Source of the DNA: Fructobacillus broussonetiae
GTDB taxonomy: Bacteria; Bacillota; Bacilli; Lactobacillales; Lactobacillaceae
Assembly (NCBI RefSeq): GCF_018437275.1
Contig: NZ_JAAMFK010000002.1
Location: forward strand, 121,190-185,189
Length of the DNA: 64,000 nucleotides
Reading direction: 5' to 3'
Shown one piece after another: positions 37,043 to 47,513 of the stretch. The notes below the pieces were generated by a model. It made no database searches and was not told the origin of the DNA. It worked only from the letters and a program-made list of their open reading frames with translations. The position numbers and the translations under genes are program-made. Position 1 is the stretch's first letter; every line of letters begins with the position of its first letter.

Positions 37043-39637
37043 ATGGCAAAGACGATTTCTGAGGACAATCAAGTAACGGGAACGCTGAAGAACGTGATTT
37101 TTTCAGCGTCGGATTCCTATTTCAAGATTCTTTCCGTCGAAGTAAAAGACGACGATTTCGACTGGGATGACGACGAGCTCATCGTGACGGGAACCTTTGC
37201 CTCCGTGAAGCCTGGCTCCACTTATGCCTTCTTCGGGCAACTCGTGACACACCCACGCTACGGGCAACAGTTCCAGGCCGCACGCTACGAAAACCAGGTC
37301 GCAACCGATGAGAAGGGGCTCGTTGACTTCTTCTCATCCGGTGACTTTTCCGGAATTGGTAAGAAGACCGCGGAAAAAATCGTGGACGCCCTTGGTGAAG
37401 ACGCCCTGGACAAAATCCTTGCGGATCCAAGTTGCCTCACGGGTCTCGTGAAGCCAAACGTGGCTGAAAACTTGGTGAAGACGCTGAAGGAAAACATGGG
37501 CCTCGAACGGCTCTTTGCGCTCGGGCACCAGGTGGGCTTGTCCGCCGACCTCGCCGGAAAGCTTTACGATCAATACGGGGAAGAAGCACAGAGCATTCTG
37601 CGCGAAAAGCCATACCGACTGGTTTACGACTTCGACGGCCTGCCATTTAAGAAGATTGACGCCATCGCCCGGAACGCGGGCTTTGACGTGAACGCGCCCG
37701 AACGGATTCAGGCCGGTGTTTACTCTGCCATTCAAGGTGCCTGCTTCTCTGGTGGGCACACCTTTTTGACGGTTGAGCAGGCCATGCAAGCCGCCCGAAA
37801 TACCCTGAAAACGGCCGAGATCGGTGACGGGGATGAAGTGATCAACGGGGCACTCGGTGCCCTGGTGGCACAAAAGCGCCTGAGTTACCACGAAGACGGC
37901 TACCAGCCAAAGGACTTGGCCGAAGACGAGAAGATTGTTGCGGACAAGGTAGCGGAGTTGCTGAAGCAGAAGTCACCGGTGAAGGCGACGCAAATGGCGA
38001 TTGATGAAGCCTTTGTCGTGGCCGACGGGCTGACTCTGGATGAGATTCAAGAACAGGCTGTCAAAGAAGGATTGTCCGCACCACTCTTTGTGTTGACCGG
38101 TGGACCCGGAACGGGAAAGACCACGGTCACAAAGACCTTGATTAAGACCTGGGAAAAGATGGTGAAACAGCAGGCGCGTTCTGAGAGCCGGGACCAAGAT
38201 TGGGTGAAGGAACAGCGTGTGCGCCTTGCTTCACCAACCGGTCGTGCCGCAAAGCGCATGACGGAGATTACGGGTTACGAAGCGACGACGATTCACCGCT
38301 TGCTCGGAATCTCGGACGGGGATGACGCGGAATTCGATGCGGAAAATCCACTGTCTGGCGGCTTGCTCATCATCGATGAGGCGTCCATGTTGGACATTGA
38401 TTTGGCGGCGGCGCTTTTCCAAGCCATCCCAAAGAACATGCACGTGGTCTTGGTCGGGGATGCCGACCAGTTGCCATCCGTGGGGCCGGGAAACGTGCTC
38501 TATGATTTGATTCACGCAAAGACGGTGAAGCACGTGGCCCTGAAACGGATTTATCGCCAGCGAAAGGGCTCGTCAATTTCATCGTTGGCCCAGTCGATTA
38601 ACGCGGGGGCGCTGCCAGCGGACTTCATGGACAAGAAGCCCGATCGATCGACTTTCCTAACCACGTCAGCCCAGGTGCCTTCTGCAGTTGGTCAGGTGCT
38701 GAAGTCGGCCATTAAGAAAGGCTTCACCGCGGACCAGGTCCAGGTGCTTGCGCCAATGTACAAGAGTGCGGCGGGTGTGAAAGCCTTGAACCAGATTGCC
38801 CAGGACCTGTTTAACCCGGTCGAACCAGGGCAAAAGACGCTGCAGTACGGCGATAACGTGTTCCGTTTGGGTGATAAGGTGCTCCAGCTTGAAAACGATA
38901 GTGAGCGAGACATCTACAACGGGGACATGGGTGAAATCGTGGCCGTGCACAACAAGGCCGATAAGGGCGTGGCGGCCGACGCTTTGGTCGTGGACTTTGC
39001 GGGCCAGGAAGTGTGGTACACGTCAAAGACGTTGAACCAACTGACACTGGCGTACGCGACGTCGATTCACAAGGCGCAGGGTAACGAGTTTAAGCTTGTG
39101 ATTTTGGTGCTGGCTTCGCAGTTTAAGATTATGCTGAATCAGAATTTGGTGTACACGGCGATCACCCGTGCCAAGGAGGCGCTCGTGATGGTCGGGGACT
39201 ACGACGCCTACGACTTTGCTGCGACCCACGCGGTGCCGGTGCGCCAGACGCGCTTGCCGGAACTGTTGGGTGGTGAGAAGGCGGTGGCGGCCACTGCGAC
39301 AACGGGCTCCGCCCAAACGGCCCCTGCGGGGCCTCACCCCGCCATGCCAACAGCTAAAACGGCCACGCCAACGGCTGACAAGCAAACGACGGCACGTCAG
39401 GCAGTGCAAGCAGCGGCTGCCCCATCACAGGGCCAGCCTCAAACTCCACCAACAGCAACAGCGGCTGCCCCATCACAGGGTCAGCCTCAAGCCGCAAAAG
39501 ACACGCAAACGGCTCCAGCCACCCCCGCCCTTCCCGAAGGTATCCTAACCAAGGACCACCTCGAGCTGGGCAACATCGATCCGATGGTGGGGATGGAAGA
39601 GCTCACGCCTTATGATTTTATGCCGGATGAGGGCTAA
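37043..39637 (+). CDS. recD2: RecD2-type ATP-dependent DNA helicase
   Basis: SF1B 5'-3' helicase of bacteria lacking RecBCD, acting in recombination and repair. The 864 residues show the N-terminal OB-like domain, helix-hairpin-helix segments (FSGIGKKTAEKIVDALG), Walker A LTGGPGTGKTTVTK near residue 353, DEASMLD Walker B, VGDADQLPSVGPG and the C-terminal UvrD-like motif ATSIHKAQGNEFK. Beyond about residue 745 lies an Ala/Pro/Gln/Thr-rich low-complexity tail with a duplicated block (AAAPSQGQPQ), followed by a conserved acidic end (ELTPYDFMPDEG). The tail is probably a flexible linker to a terminal interaction motif. Confidence 0.94.
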   Translation: MAKTISEDNQVTGTLKNVIFSASDSYFKILSVEVKDDDFDWDDDELIVTGTFASVKPGSTYAFFGQLVTHPRYGQQFQAARYENQVATDEKGLVDFFSSGDFSGIGKKTAEKIVDALGEDALDKILADPSCLTGLVKPNVAENLVKTLKENMGLERLFALGHQVGLSADLAGKLYDQYGEEAQSILREKPYRLVYDFDGLPFKKIDAIARNAGFDVNAPERIQAGVYSAIQGACFSGGHTFLTVEQAMQAARNTLKTAEIGDGDEVINGALGALVAQKRLSYHEDGYQPKDLAEDEKIVADKVAELLKQKSPVKATQMAIDEAFVVADGLTLDEIQEQAVKEGLSAPLFVLTGGPGTGKTTVTKTLIKTWEKMVKQQARSESRDQDWVKEQRVRLASPTGRAAKRMTEITGYEATTIHRLLGISDGDDAEFDAENPLSGGLLIIDEASMLDIDLAAALFQAIPKNMHVVLVGDADQLPSVGPGNVLYDLIHAKTVKHVALKRIYRQRKGSSISSLAQSINAGALPADFMDKKPDRSTFLTTSAQVPSAVGQVLKSAIKKGFTADQVQVLAPMYKSAAGVKALNQIAQDLFNPVEPGQKTLQYGDNVFRLGDKVLQLENDSERDIYNGDMGEIVAVHNKADKGVAADALVVDFAGQEVWYTSKTLNQLTLAYATSIHKAQGNEFKLVILVLASQFKIMLNQNLVYTAITRAKEALVMVGDYDAYDFAATHAVPVRQTRLPELLGGEKAVAATATTGSAQTAPAGPHPAMPTAKTATPTADKQTTARQAVQAAAAPSQGQPQTPPTATAAAPSQGQPQAAKDTQTAPATPALPEGILTKDHLELGNIDPMVGMEELTPYDFMPDEG
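39413..39490 (+). repeat. 30-bp repeat pair in the recD2 tail
   Basis: GCGGCTGCCCCATCACAGGG plus YCAGCCTCAA occurs at 39413-39442 and 39461-39490, one mismatch apart, encoding the repeated AAAPSQGQPQ block of the low-complexity tail. Confidence 0.85.
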
Positions 39638-39721
39638 ATCGGCGCGCTTCAATAATGGGGCCGCTTAAGTCAAAGAAAAGTGAGCGATTTTAACAAAGCT
39701 CACGCCTTATGATTTTATGCC
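39600..39721 (+). repeat. 25-bp direct repeat of the recD2 3' end
   Basis: AGCTCACGCCTTATGATTTT plus ATGCC is present at 39600-39624 (coding ELTPYDFMP) and again at 39697-39721, beyond the recD2 stop. The 72 bases between show no longer similarity. Confidence 0.85.
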
Positions 39722-39917
39722 CCAATAGCCCTCAATCTTTTGTATAATGAAAGCAGTATAGCGAGTGGGTGCTTGCTTGGCATGGAAGCTTAAACCACGG
39801 TCGACTTTTCCTAGAAAAAGGGGCCGCCGGCGTGAAACAACAAGCACGTCCGGGTTTGACTTTTAAAGCCACAGCCACCACAAACACTCAACCGATAATT
39901 AGAATTCAGGAGCCATT

Positions 39918-40883
39918 ATGACTGCCAATCCAGAATTTCGTCTTTTTGATTTAGGAATGAACCCCGAGTTCACGCAAAAGATTGCGGACCAGCTCGGTGT
40001 GCCAGTTTCACCCGTTGACGTGAAGCAATTTGCTGACCACGAAATCTACGAACGCATCGTTGAATCCGTTCGTGGAATCGACGTTTACGTCGTGGCCCCA
40101 ATCGCGGATCCGGTGAACGACAGCTTCATGAAGTTGATGATTTTCATCGACGCTGCCAAGCGCACGTCTGCTAAGTCCATCAACGTGGTCGTACCATACA
40201 TGGGTTACGCCCGTTCCGACCGCAAGACGCGCTCACGTGAACCAATCTCAGCCCGTTTGGTGGCCAACATGTTGCAGTCACAACGCGTGAAGCGCGTGAT
40301 GACGATGGACCTCCACACGCCGCAGGTGCAGGGATTCTTTGACATCCCAGTCGACCACTTGATCGCCATGCCCGCCCAAGTTGACTTCTTGGAAAAAGAG
40401 GGCACGGTTGGCGAAGACGTTGTCTGCGTTGCCTCCGGTCCATCAACGTTGAAGTTGGTTCGCCGCTTGGCCGAAGAAATCGGTGCCCACTGGGCCATCA
40501 TCGATTCCGACCGTGATCCAAACACCGAAGCCCGCGTGACGGGGAAGGTGGAAGGGCTCCACGCCATCATCGTGTCTGACATGATTGATACCGGTCAGAC
40601 GACCATCAAGGCCGCTTCTGCGGTTAAGAAGGCCGGCGCCTCATCCATTGACGCCTTGACCACGCACCCCGTTTTGTCAGGGGACACGGCCCAAAAGTTG
40701 CAGGAATCGGACTTGGACCGCGTAATTGTGACCGACACAATCAATGTGCCAGAACGTAAGAACTTTGATGAGTTGCAGACGATTTCGGTCGCCCACCTCT
40801 TTGCCGCTGGTATCCAGCGCGTGATTGAACACCGCTCAATGGCGGACGTCTTGAAGTCGAATGGAACACGAAAGGAAGGATAA
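39918..40883 (+). CDS. prs: Divergent ribose-phosphate pyrophosphokinase (PRPP synthetase paralogue)
   Basis: Class I PRPP synthetases make PRPP from ribose-5-phosphate and ATP. The 321 residues share the fold and many signatures: FADHEIYERIVESVRG, VVPYMGYARSDRKTRSREPI and MDLHTPQVQGFFDIPVDHL. Key parts deviate. The flexible-loop catalytic lysine (DKRRP in canonical enzymes) reads DSDRDP, and the PRPP loop is VSDMIDTGQT instead of VDDIIDTAGT. It may be a second paralogue with altered regulation or a non-catalytic partner. AGGAG precedes ATG 39918. First gene of a tightly packed three-gene operon. Confidence 0.88.
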   Translation: MTANPEFRLFDLGMNPEFTQKIADQLGVPVSPVDVKQFADHEIYERIVESVRGIDVYVVAPIADPVNDSFMKLMIFIDAAKRTSAKSINVVVPYMGYARSDRKTRSREPISARLVANMLQSQRVKRVMTMDLHTPQVQGFFDIPVDHLIAMPAQVDFLEKEGTVGEDVVCVASGPSTLKLVRRLAEEIGAHWAIIDSDRDPNTEARVTGKVEGLHAIIVSDMIDTGQTTIKAASAVKKAGASSIDALTTHPVLSGDTAQKLQESDLDRVIVTDTINVPERKNFDELQTISVAHLFAAGIQRVIEHRSMADVLKSNGTRKEG

Positions 40884-41837
40884 ATGAACGCATCATTTCA
40901 CCTTCTTTTTTCACCCGAATGGTCGGTACTTGATGACCAAGCGGGGATGATCACTTCCCAGTACGGGGCGTACTTGGCCTTTGAGTCAAAGCACGCGGGT
41001 CAATTGACCTTGCACTTGCATGACGCCTATCCGGACTTGACCTGGACGTTGACCGTCGATGGTCAGGATAAGGAAACGGTGCTTGCAAACGAGGACACCG
41101 TGGCCGTGCAGCTACCAGCAGGCGCGCACAGCTACGTGCTGACGCTGAACCAGTGGGCGACCGGACAAGTTGCCTTCTGGCGGACCGGTCTCATCGTAAA
41201 AGACCTGAGCTGGTCTGGTGAGAGCGAGTTGGAACCCACCCTGCCACGCGATGACGGCAAGGGTGACGTGGAAGATGGCGCCACGCCTTACATCACCTTC
41301 GTTGGGGATTCCATTGTGGCGGGGGAGTGCATGGTTGGCTCTGCCCACGATGAGCACCAACCAACGCAGTCGTTTCCAGCTCTGGTCGCCAGTGCAATGA
41401 AGCAACCGTTGAACCGCATTGCATACGGCGGTACGGGGCTTACCACGGCTGCCCCTTTCCAGGAGCCAAAGGCGATTGACGCCTTGTGGCGAGTGGGAGA
41501 GGACGTGCCACGACGGCGAGTGCACACGAACAAGGTTGTGGTGGCATACGGTTTGAATGACGGGAATTACGGGGCGGACGCCTCTGATTTCGCATTCGGA
41601 CTGCGGGTCTACTTGCTGGAACTAGTCAAGCGCTTCCACGGGGCTGACTTTTACCTGCTCACGCCGTGGACCGGTGCTTTTTCGGAAATCTTTGAAGCAG
41701 AAGCGGCGCGCTTTGACTGCTTCAAGGTCATCGAGACGAAGGACTGGGACATCCAGACGAGGCCGCACCACCCTGATCCAAAGGACCACCAAAAGATTGC
41801 AAATGAATTATTGACGTACCTGAAGGAGGAAAACTAG
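40884..41837 (+). CDS. SGNH/GDSL hydrolase, carbohydrate-esterase 2-like
   Basis: A 317-residue cytoplasmic protein (no signal peptide). The N-terminal beta-sandwich (about 1-110) resembles the jelly roll of CE2 esterases; the C-terminal SGNH domain has YITFVGDSIVAGE with nucleophile Ser143, a block II glycine in YGGTGLTTA, block III asparagine in VAYGLNDGNYG and a likely catalytic histidine in RPHHPDPKDH near residue 296. CE2 members remove acetyl groups from sugars. The start codon abuts the prs stop (TAAATG). Confidence 0.85.
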   Translation: MNASFHLLFSPEWSVLDDQAGMITSQYGAYLAFESKHAGQLTLHLHDAYPDLTWTLTVDGQDKETVLANEDTVAVQLPAGAHSYVLTLNQWATGQVAFWRTGLIVKDLSWSGESELEPTLPRDDGKGDVEDGATPYITFVGDSIVAGECMVGSAHDEHQPTQSFPALVASAMKQPLNRIAYGGTGLTTAAPFQEPKAIDALWRVGEDVPRRRVHTNKVVVAYGLNDGNYGADASDFAFGLRVYLLELVKRFHGADFYLLTPWTGAFSEIFEAEAARFDCFKVIETKDWDIQTRPHHPDPKDHQKIANELLTYLKEEN

Positions 41838-42830
41838 ATGGTTTACCAAGCAGCAGAAGATCGTTACGAAAAGCTTCCATACCGCCGAGTGTCAGACTCA
41901 GGTTTGATTGTGCCGGCCGTGTCATTCGGCCTCTGGCGAAACCTCGGGGATACGATGCCTTTGGAAAACTCACGAAAGGTGATGTTGAAGGCCTTCGATT
42001 CAGGAATTTTCTCATTTGATAACGCCTTTAACTACGGGCCAAACAACGGAACGGCGGAAGAGACTTTCGGACAGGTTTATAAGTCTGATTTGAAGCCTTA
42101 CCGTAACGAATTGGTGATTACGACGAAGGCCGGTTACCACATGTGGCCGGGACCTTTGGGTGAGTTCTCTGGGCGCAAGACGTTGATTAACGCCTTGGAT
42201 ACGTCACTTGAGAAGATGAACCTTGATTACGTGGACATCTTCTACGCGCACCGTTACGATCCAAACACGAACTTGGAAGAAACGGCCCGGGCCTTGGACC
42301 ACTTGGTGAAGCAGGGAAAGGCGCTCTACGTTGGGGTGTCAAACTACAACGCGGAACAGACGAAGGCGATTGCTGAGATCTTTAAGGACTTGGGAACGCC
42401 TTTCATCGGTAACCAGGTGTCATACAACATGTTGAACCAGCAGGAAAAGGAATCTGGAATGTTGGACATTTTGGATGAGCACCACGCGGGATTGTTCGCA
42501 TACGGACCGTTGGCGGAAGGCTTGTTGACCGACCGTTACTTGGACGGCATTCCGGATAACTTTCCAATCCACAAGACGAACGGCTTCCTCTTTGATCAGG
42601 GAAAGGACGTGTTGGTGGAAAAGCTGAACGCGTTGAATGACTTGGCAAAGGGCCGAAACCAGACGATTTCTCAGATGTCATTGGCTTGGTTGTTGCAAGA
42701 CAAACGAGTGGCATCTGTGGTGATTGGAACGTCATCGGTGGACCACTTGGAGGACAACTTGGAATTTACGAAGAACTTGGACTTCACGGCCGACGAAATG
42801 GCTCAGATTGAAAAGATTATTAAGGGCTAA
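41838..42830 (+). CDS. Aldo/keto reductase (YghZ/Kv-beta type)
   Basis: A 330-residue NADPH-dependent TIM-barrel reductase. The catalytic tetrad is visible: aspartate/tyrosine in SFDNAFNYGPNNG, lysine in VITTKAGYHMWPG and histidine in DIFYAHRYDPNT. The closest type is YghZ, which reduces L-glyceraldehyde-3-phosphate and methylglyoxal. The TAGATG junction with the esterase gene and a terminator right after it complete the prs-esterase-reductase operon. Confidence 0.92.
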   Translation: MVYQAAEDRYEKLPYRRVSDSGLIVPAVSFGLWRNLGDTMPLENSRKVMLKAFDSGIFSFDNAFNYGPNNGTAEETFGQVYKSDLKPYRNELVITTKAGYHMWPGPLGEFSGRKTLINALDTSLEKMNLDYVDIFYAHRYDPNTNLEETARALDHLVKQGKALYVGVSNYNAEQTKAIAEIFKDLGTPFIGNQVSYNMLNQQEKESGMLDILDEHHAGLFAYGPLAEGLLTDRYLDGIPDNFPIHKTNGFLFDQGKDVLVEKLNALNDLAKGRNQTISQMSLAWLLQDKRVASVVIGTSSVDHLEDNLEFTKNLDFTADEMAQIEKIIKG

Positions 42831-42840
42831 AGCCCAAAAC

Positions 42841-42877
42841 AAAAAAGACCGCTCCCTAATCGGAGCGGTCTTTTTTT
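42841..42877. terminator. Bidirectional terminator after the aldo/keto reductase gene
   Basis: AAAAAAGACCGCTCC/GGAGCGGTCTTTTTTT. Confidence 0.9.
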
Positions 42878-43437
42878 CACAACGAAGCGATGCACTGCCA
42901 GTCCTCACCAGCCAGCAAGGAGTTTGGCGACGACCCGAGGTCGGCTGTTGGCACCTCACGGCCCAATTTGGCGTAGTATTCCTTCCATTCTGGTAACACC
43001 GTGCCGTTCGGGCCAAAGGCGAGGGGCGTTTCTTTAAAGATGTCCTCACCCTTAAAGGAAGCCGTGACCAACTGTGAACAGTAGAATCCAGGATCTTCTT
43101 GAAAGAAGCCGTGGTTGTAGGGCTTTCCCACCTGAGCGCGGGCAAAAGATAACACAGAAACGATGTCCTTGAAATCCTTTTGGTAGCGGTAGACGTCGAT
43201 TCGGCCGCGATGCTCTGAAAGGAAATTATCAAAAGTGCCGGTAACAACCCCGTCGTCACCGGTGGCTTCAATCACGTAGATCGCCGCGCTTTCTTCCTTT
43301 TCTTCTACATCGACCATTGCAACGTGACTGTAGGTGACATCCTGGCCAGCCCGCTTGGTTGACTCGGCAATTGATTGGTCTAGCCCATCATCGTCGGAAC
43401 GTACAAAGAGCAGGTTCCCTTTTAAAAGTGATAACAT
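42877..43437 (-). CDS. YiiX-type permuted papain-fold hydrolase
   Basis: 186 residues from the minus-strand ATG at 43437 behind AAGGAGAAAGG; an extension to 43557 lacks support. The pattern LKGNLLFVRS at the start, YSHVAMVDVE with the histidine and GFYCSQLVTASFKG with the cysteine matches YiiX/DUF830-like members of the NlpC/P60 superfamily, in which the circularly permuted order puts His before Cys. No signal peptide. Such proteins hydrolyse amides or lipid/peptide links; the substrate is unknown. Convergent with the reductase operon. Confidence 0.8.
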   Translation of the reverse strand: MLSLLKGNLLFVRSDDDGLDQSIAESTKRAGQDVTYSHVAMVDVEEKEESAAIYVIEATGDDGVVTGTFDNFLSEHRGRIDVYRYQKDFKDIVSVLSFARAQVGKPYNHGFFQEDPGFYCSQLVTASFKGEDIFKETPLAFGPNGTVLPEWKEYYAKLGREVPTADLGSSPNSLLAGEDWQCIASL

Positions 43438-43590
43438 CAGTCCTTTCTCCTTACCAATAAGAATAGCAGAAAATCCGCCTAGACCAGTTGTTAATTTTTG
43501 GCCCAGTTCCTCTAGCGGCAAGGGGAAAAAGAGGGTACAATTGATAGATGTGAACAAAGTTGACTAATCTAGATTAATGGAGAGTCTCAA

Positions 43591-44973
<1,383 letters not shown>

Positions 44974-45065
44974 GATTTGGATTTGAAAAATTTTAAGAAA
45001 ACGGCGGCTTCCGCCGCCTTCAAAACGCCTAACTTATAATGAACAATTTCTTAAATAAGATATAG

Positions 45066-45104
45066 AAAAAGCGCTACAGTTTCTTATACTGTAGCGCTTT
45101 TTTT
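45066..45104. terminator. Bidirectional terminator between brnQ and citI
   Basis: AAAAAGCGCTACAGT/ACTGTAGCGCTTTTTTT. A GC-rich GGCGGC/GCCGCC hairpin without T-run lies at 45002-45017. Confidence 0.92.
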
Positions 45105-45125
45105 GTATTGCTTTTTCAGTTGAAA

Positions 45126-46076
45126 TTACTTTGCGTCAGCTTCGTTCAAGATGCGGTAAGCCAATGATTCGGACATGATCAAATCAGTCAAGAAGTTTCC
45201 GCGCAAGGCACCGATGGCTGCCTGGGACTTTGACTTTGAACGAATCACTCCGATTCGCTTGTTAACTGACAAAATCGTGTTCATTGGCAAACCAACCGTC
45301 TTATCGGAATCCGCGTTCAAGATTTTCCCGTTGATGTCGTATGGGCGCCCAAAGATCATTCCGGCAATTTCACCCAAGCGAACGTCAGGGAAGAGACGGT
45401 TCAAGTTTTGGTTCCAAATGGCGATGGATTCAAGTGATTGAATGGTACCAAGACCAGTCAACAACGTATCCATGTCCTTTGCAACATCAAGGGTGTTCTT
45501 GATTGAAACGGCTTCGTACAAACCGTTTCGAACATTGTCATCTGACAAGTAGAGGGGAGCTGGCAAGGTTAAGAACTCACCAGAAACCTTTTTGGCTGCA
45601 CGTTCAACGATGCGGACGGAACCGGCCGTTGAGTTGTACTTCATGTTTTCACCAACGAACTGGGTGAACTTGATGTGTTCCAATGGGTTTGACGTGATGG
45701 CGTCAATCAAGGCGTACATCGTTTCTCCCCAGGTCATTCCAACAACGTGCGTGTCCTTTTCAAGGTGCTTCACAACGAAGTTAGCGGCGTAGTTTGAAAG
45801 TAATTCTTCGGTGGCCGTTGCCGTGGCATCATCTTGAATGATGTAGCAGGCCGTCTTTGGGAACTTTTCTTTAAAGACTTGTTCCAATTGAGAATTACGG
45901 GAGGCCGTTGACGCGATTTCGATTTTAACAATTCCAGTTTTTACGGATTCGGTCAAGTACTTATTAATTAAGTAGCGAGAGACTTGGTACTTCTCAGAAA
46001 TCTCTCCGAAAGACATCTTATTTAGGTAGTAGTCCTCGGCGATTTGAGCAAGCAAGCTTGGATCAGTCGTTGGCAT
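45126..46076 (-). CDS. citI: CitI-type transcriptional regulator of citrate genes
   Basis: The 316-residue SorC/DeoR-like regulator has an N-terminal helix-turn-helix (NKMSFGEISEKYQVSRYLINKYL) and a C-terminal sugar-isomerase-like effector domain (VVGMTWGETMYALIDAI, FVGENMKYNSTAGSVRIVER, GEIAGMIFGRPYDINGK). In Weissella and Leuconostoc, CitI binds citrate and activates the divergent citM operon from AT-rich sites in the shared intergenic region; the gene arrangement here is the same. AGAGGA precedes its ATG on the minus strand. Confidence 0.88.
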   Translation of the reverse strand: MPTTDPSLLAQIAEDYYLNKMSFGEISEKYQVSRYLINKYLTESVKTGIVKIEIASTASRNSQLEQVFKEKFPKTACYIIQDDATATATEELLSNYAANFVVKHLEKDTHVVGMTWGETMYALIDAITSNPLEHIKFTQFVGENMKYNSTAGSVRIVERAAKKVSGEFLTLPAPLYLSDDNVRNGLYEAVSIKNTLDVAKDMDTLLTGLGTIQSLESIAIWNQNLNRLFPDVRLGEIAGMIFGRPYDINGKILNADSDKTVGLPMNTILSVNKRIGVIRSKSKSQAAIGALRGNFLTDLIMSESLAYRILNEADAK

Positions 46077-46358
46077 AATAATCCTCTTTATATATATTTG
46101 TTTTCTGATGAATATTTATGTAACAAAATATTACAGAATGATAAGAATAGTCTACACATTTTTCTATATTTTTGCAATATATATAGTAAATTTTCGATTT
46201 ATATTACTAATTTAGAAATCGCAAATCTTTTAAAAAATTAAAAAAGAAGTAAAAAGTAACTGTTTTTACAAAAATATCAACGATAATTCTTTACTTCACA
46301 AGCGAAATCTTTTACAATGTACTTGTATCTTTTATCAGCAAATAAAAGGAGGCCATTA
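46077..46358. promoter_or_regulatory. AT-rich citI-citM divergent control region
   Basis: 282 bases of very high AT content with phased A and T tracts. AAATCTTTTA occurs at 46223-46232 and again at 46305-46314 over the citM -10, in both cases preceded by a CG-containing tetramer. By analogy with Weissella, this region should hold the CitI operators. No small ORF is convincing here. Confidence 0.65.
46290..46318 (+). promoter_or_regulatory. Promoter of the citM operon
   Basis: TTTACT (46290-46295), 17-base spacer, TACAAT (46313-46318), giving a leader of about 34 bases before citM. Confidence 0.7.
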
Positions 46359-47507
46359 ATGGTTGATATGAACGAAGTGCAACAAATGCACGAAGAACAC
46401 ACTGGTGTTTTGGAAGTTAACGGAACTTTCGATATTAAGACACCATCTGATTTAGGTAAGGCATACACGCCTGGTGTTGCTGGTTTGGCTAAGGATATCG
46501 AAGCAAACCCAGCCGACAAGGCAAAGTACACGATGTCAGGTAAGTTGATTCCAGTGATCACGGACGGTTCTGCTGTCTTGGGTCTTGGAAACGTCGGACC
46601 TGGTGCCGGTTTGCCAATCGTCGAAGGAAAGGCCTTGATTTACAAGTCCTTTGCTGGCGTTGATGCCATTCCAATGGCATTGAACCAAGAATCAATCGAT
46701 GACATCGTGACGACGATTAAGACGATGTCACCATCCTTTGCTGGTATTCACTTGGAAGACATCGCGGCTCCACGTGTCTTCGAAATCGAACGCCGCTTGT
46801 CAGAAGAATTAGACATGCCTGTCTACCACGATGACCAAACTGGAACGGCCATCGTTGTATTGGCAGGTTTGATCAACGCCGCTAAGGTTGCTGGTAAGGA
46901 ATTGAAGGACTTGAAGGTCGTTATTAACGGTATCGGTGCTTCAGGTGTTGCCACTGCTAAGTTGCTTTTGGCCGCAGGAATTAAGCACCAAACACTCGTT
47001 GATATCAACGGTGTTGTTCGTCCTGACGACGAAGGTTACAACAGCTTCCAACGTGAATTGGCCGACTCAGTTGACCAAGTTCCTGGAAAGACTTTGGATG
47101 ACGTAATCGAAGGGGCTGACGCCTTCATCGGTTTGTCAGACGCCAAGGTATTGTCACAAGACCAAGTAAAGAAGATGGCTGATAACCCAATCGTCTTCGC
47201 ATTGGCTAACCCAGTTCCTGAAATTGACCCAGACGAAGCAAAGGCTGCTGGTGCAGCTGTTACGGCCACTGGTTCATCACAATGGCCTAACCAAGTGAAC
47301 AACGTCTTGGTCTTCCCAGGATTGTTCAAGGGACTTTTGGCTTCAGGTTTGAAGCACGTTGACATGGACCTCCAAGTGAACGTTGCACACGGACTTGCCA
47401 ACCTCGTTGATGATGTTAACGCCGACAAGATCGTGCCAGGCGTATTCGAAGACGGTGTTGTTGAAGCGGTAACGAACGCAGTATTGGACTACGCAAAGAA
47501 GGCTTAA
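46359..47507 (+). CDS. citM: Malic enzyme-family oxaloacetate decarboxylase CitM
   Basis: In lactic acid bacterial citrate clusters this malic-enzyme homologue decarboxylates oxaloacetate from citrate lyase to pyruvate. The start is ATG 46359 behind AGGAGG (46347-46352). The 382 residues show GKAYTPGVAGLAKDIEANP, the metal/catalytic LEDIAAPRVFEIERRL followed by PVYHDDQTGTAIVVLAGL, and the nucleotide-binding VVINGIGASGVATAKLLL. First gene of citMCDEF. Confidence 0.92.
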   Translation: MVDMNEVQQMHEEHTGVLEVNGTFDIKTPSDLGKAYTPGVAGLAKDIEANPADKAKYTMSGKLIPVITDGSAVLGLGNVGPGAGLPIVEGKALIYKSFAGVDAIPMALNQESIDDIVTTIKTMSPSFAGIHLEDIAAPRVFEIERRLSEELDMPVYHDDQTGTAIVVLAGLINAAKVAGKELKDLKVVINGIGASGVATAKLLLAAGIKHQTLVDINGVVRPDDEGYNSFQRELADSVDQVPGKTLDDVIEGADAFIGLSDAKVLSQDQVKKMADNPIVFALANPVPEIDPDEAKAAGAAVTATGSSQWPNQVNNVLVFPGLFKGLLASGLKHVDMDLQVNVAHGLANLVDDVNADKIVPGVFEDGVVEAVTNAVLDYAKKA

Positions 47508-47513
47508 TTAAAC

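Noticed and set aside
39361..39490. CRISPR array or satellite in the recD2 tail
   Set aside because: Only two repeats, in frame, encoding a low-complexity linker. No CRISPR repeats or cas genes were seen in the window.
45002..45017. GGCGGC/GCCGCC hairpin after brnQ as a terminator
   Set aside because: No T-run follows; the real terminator is at 45066-45104.
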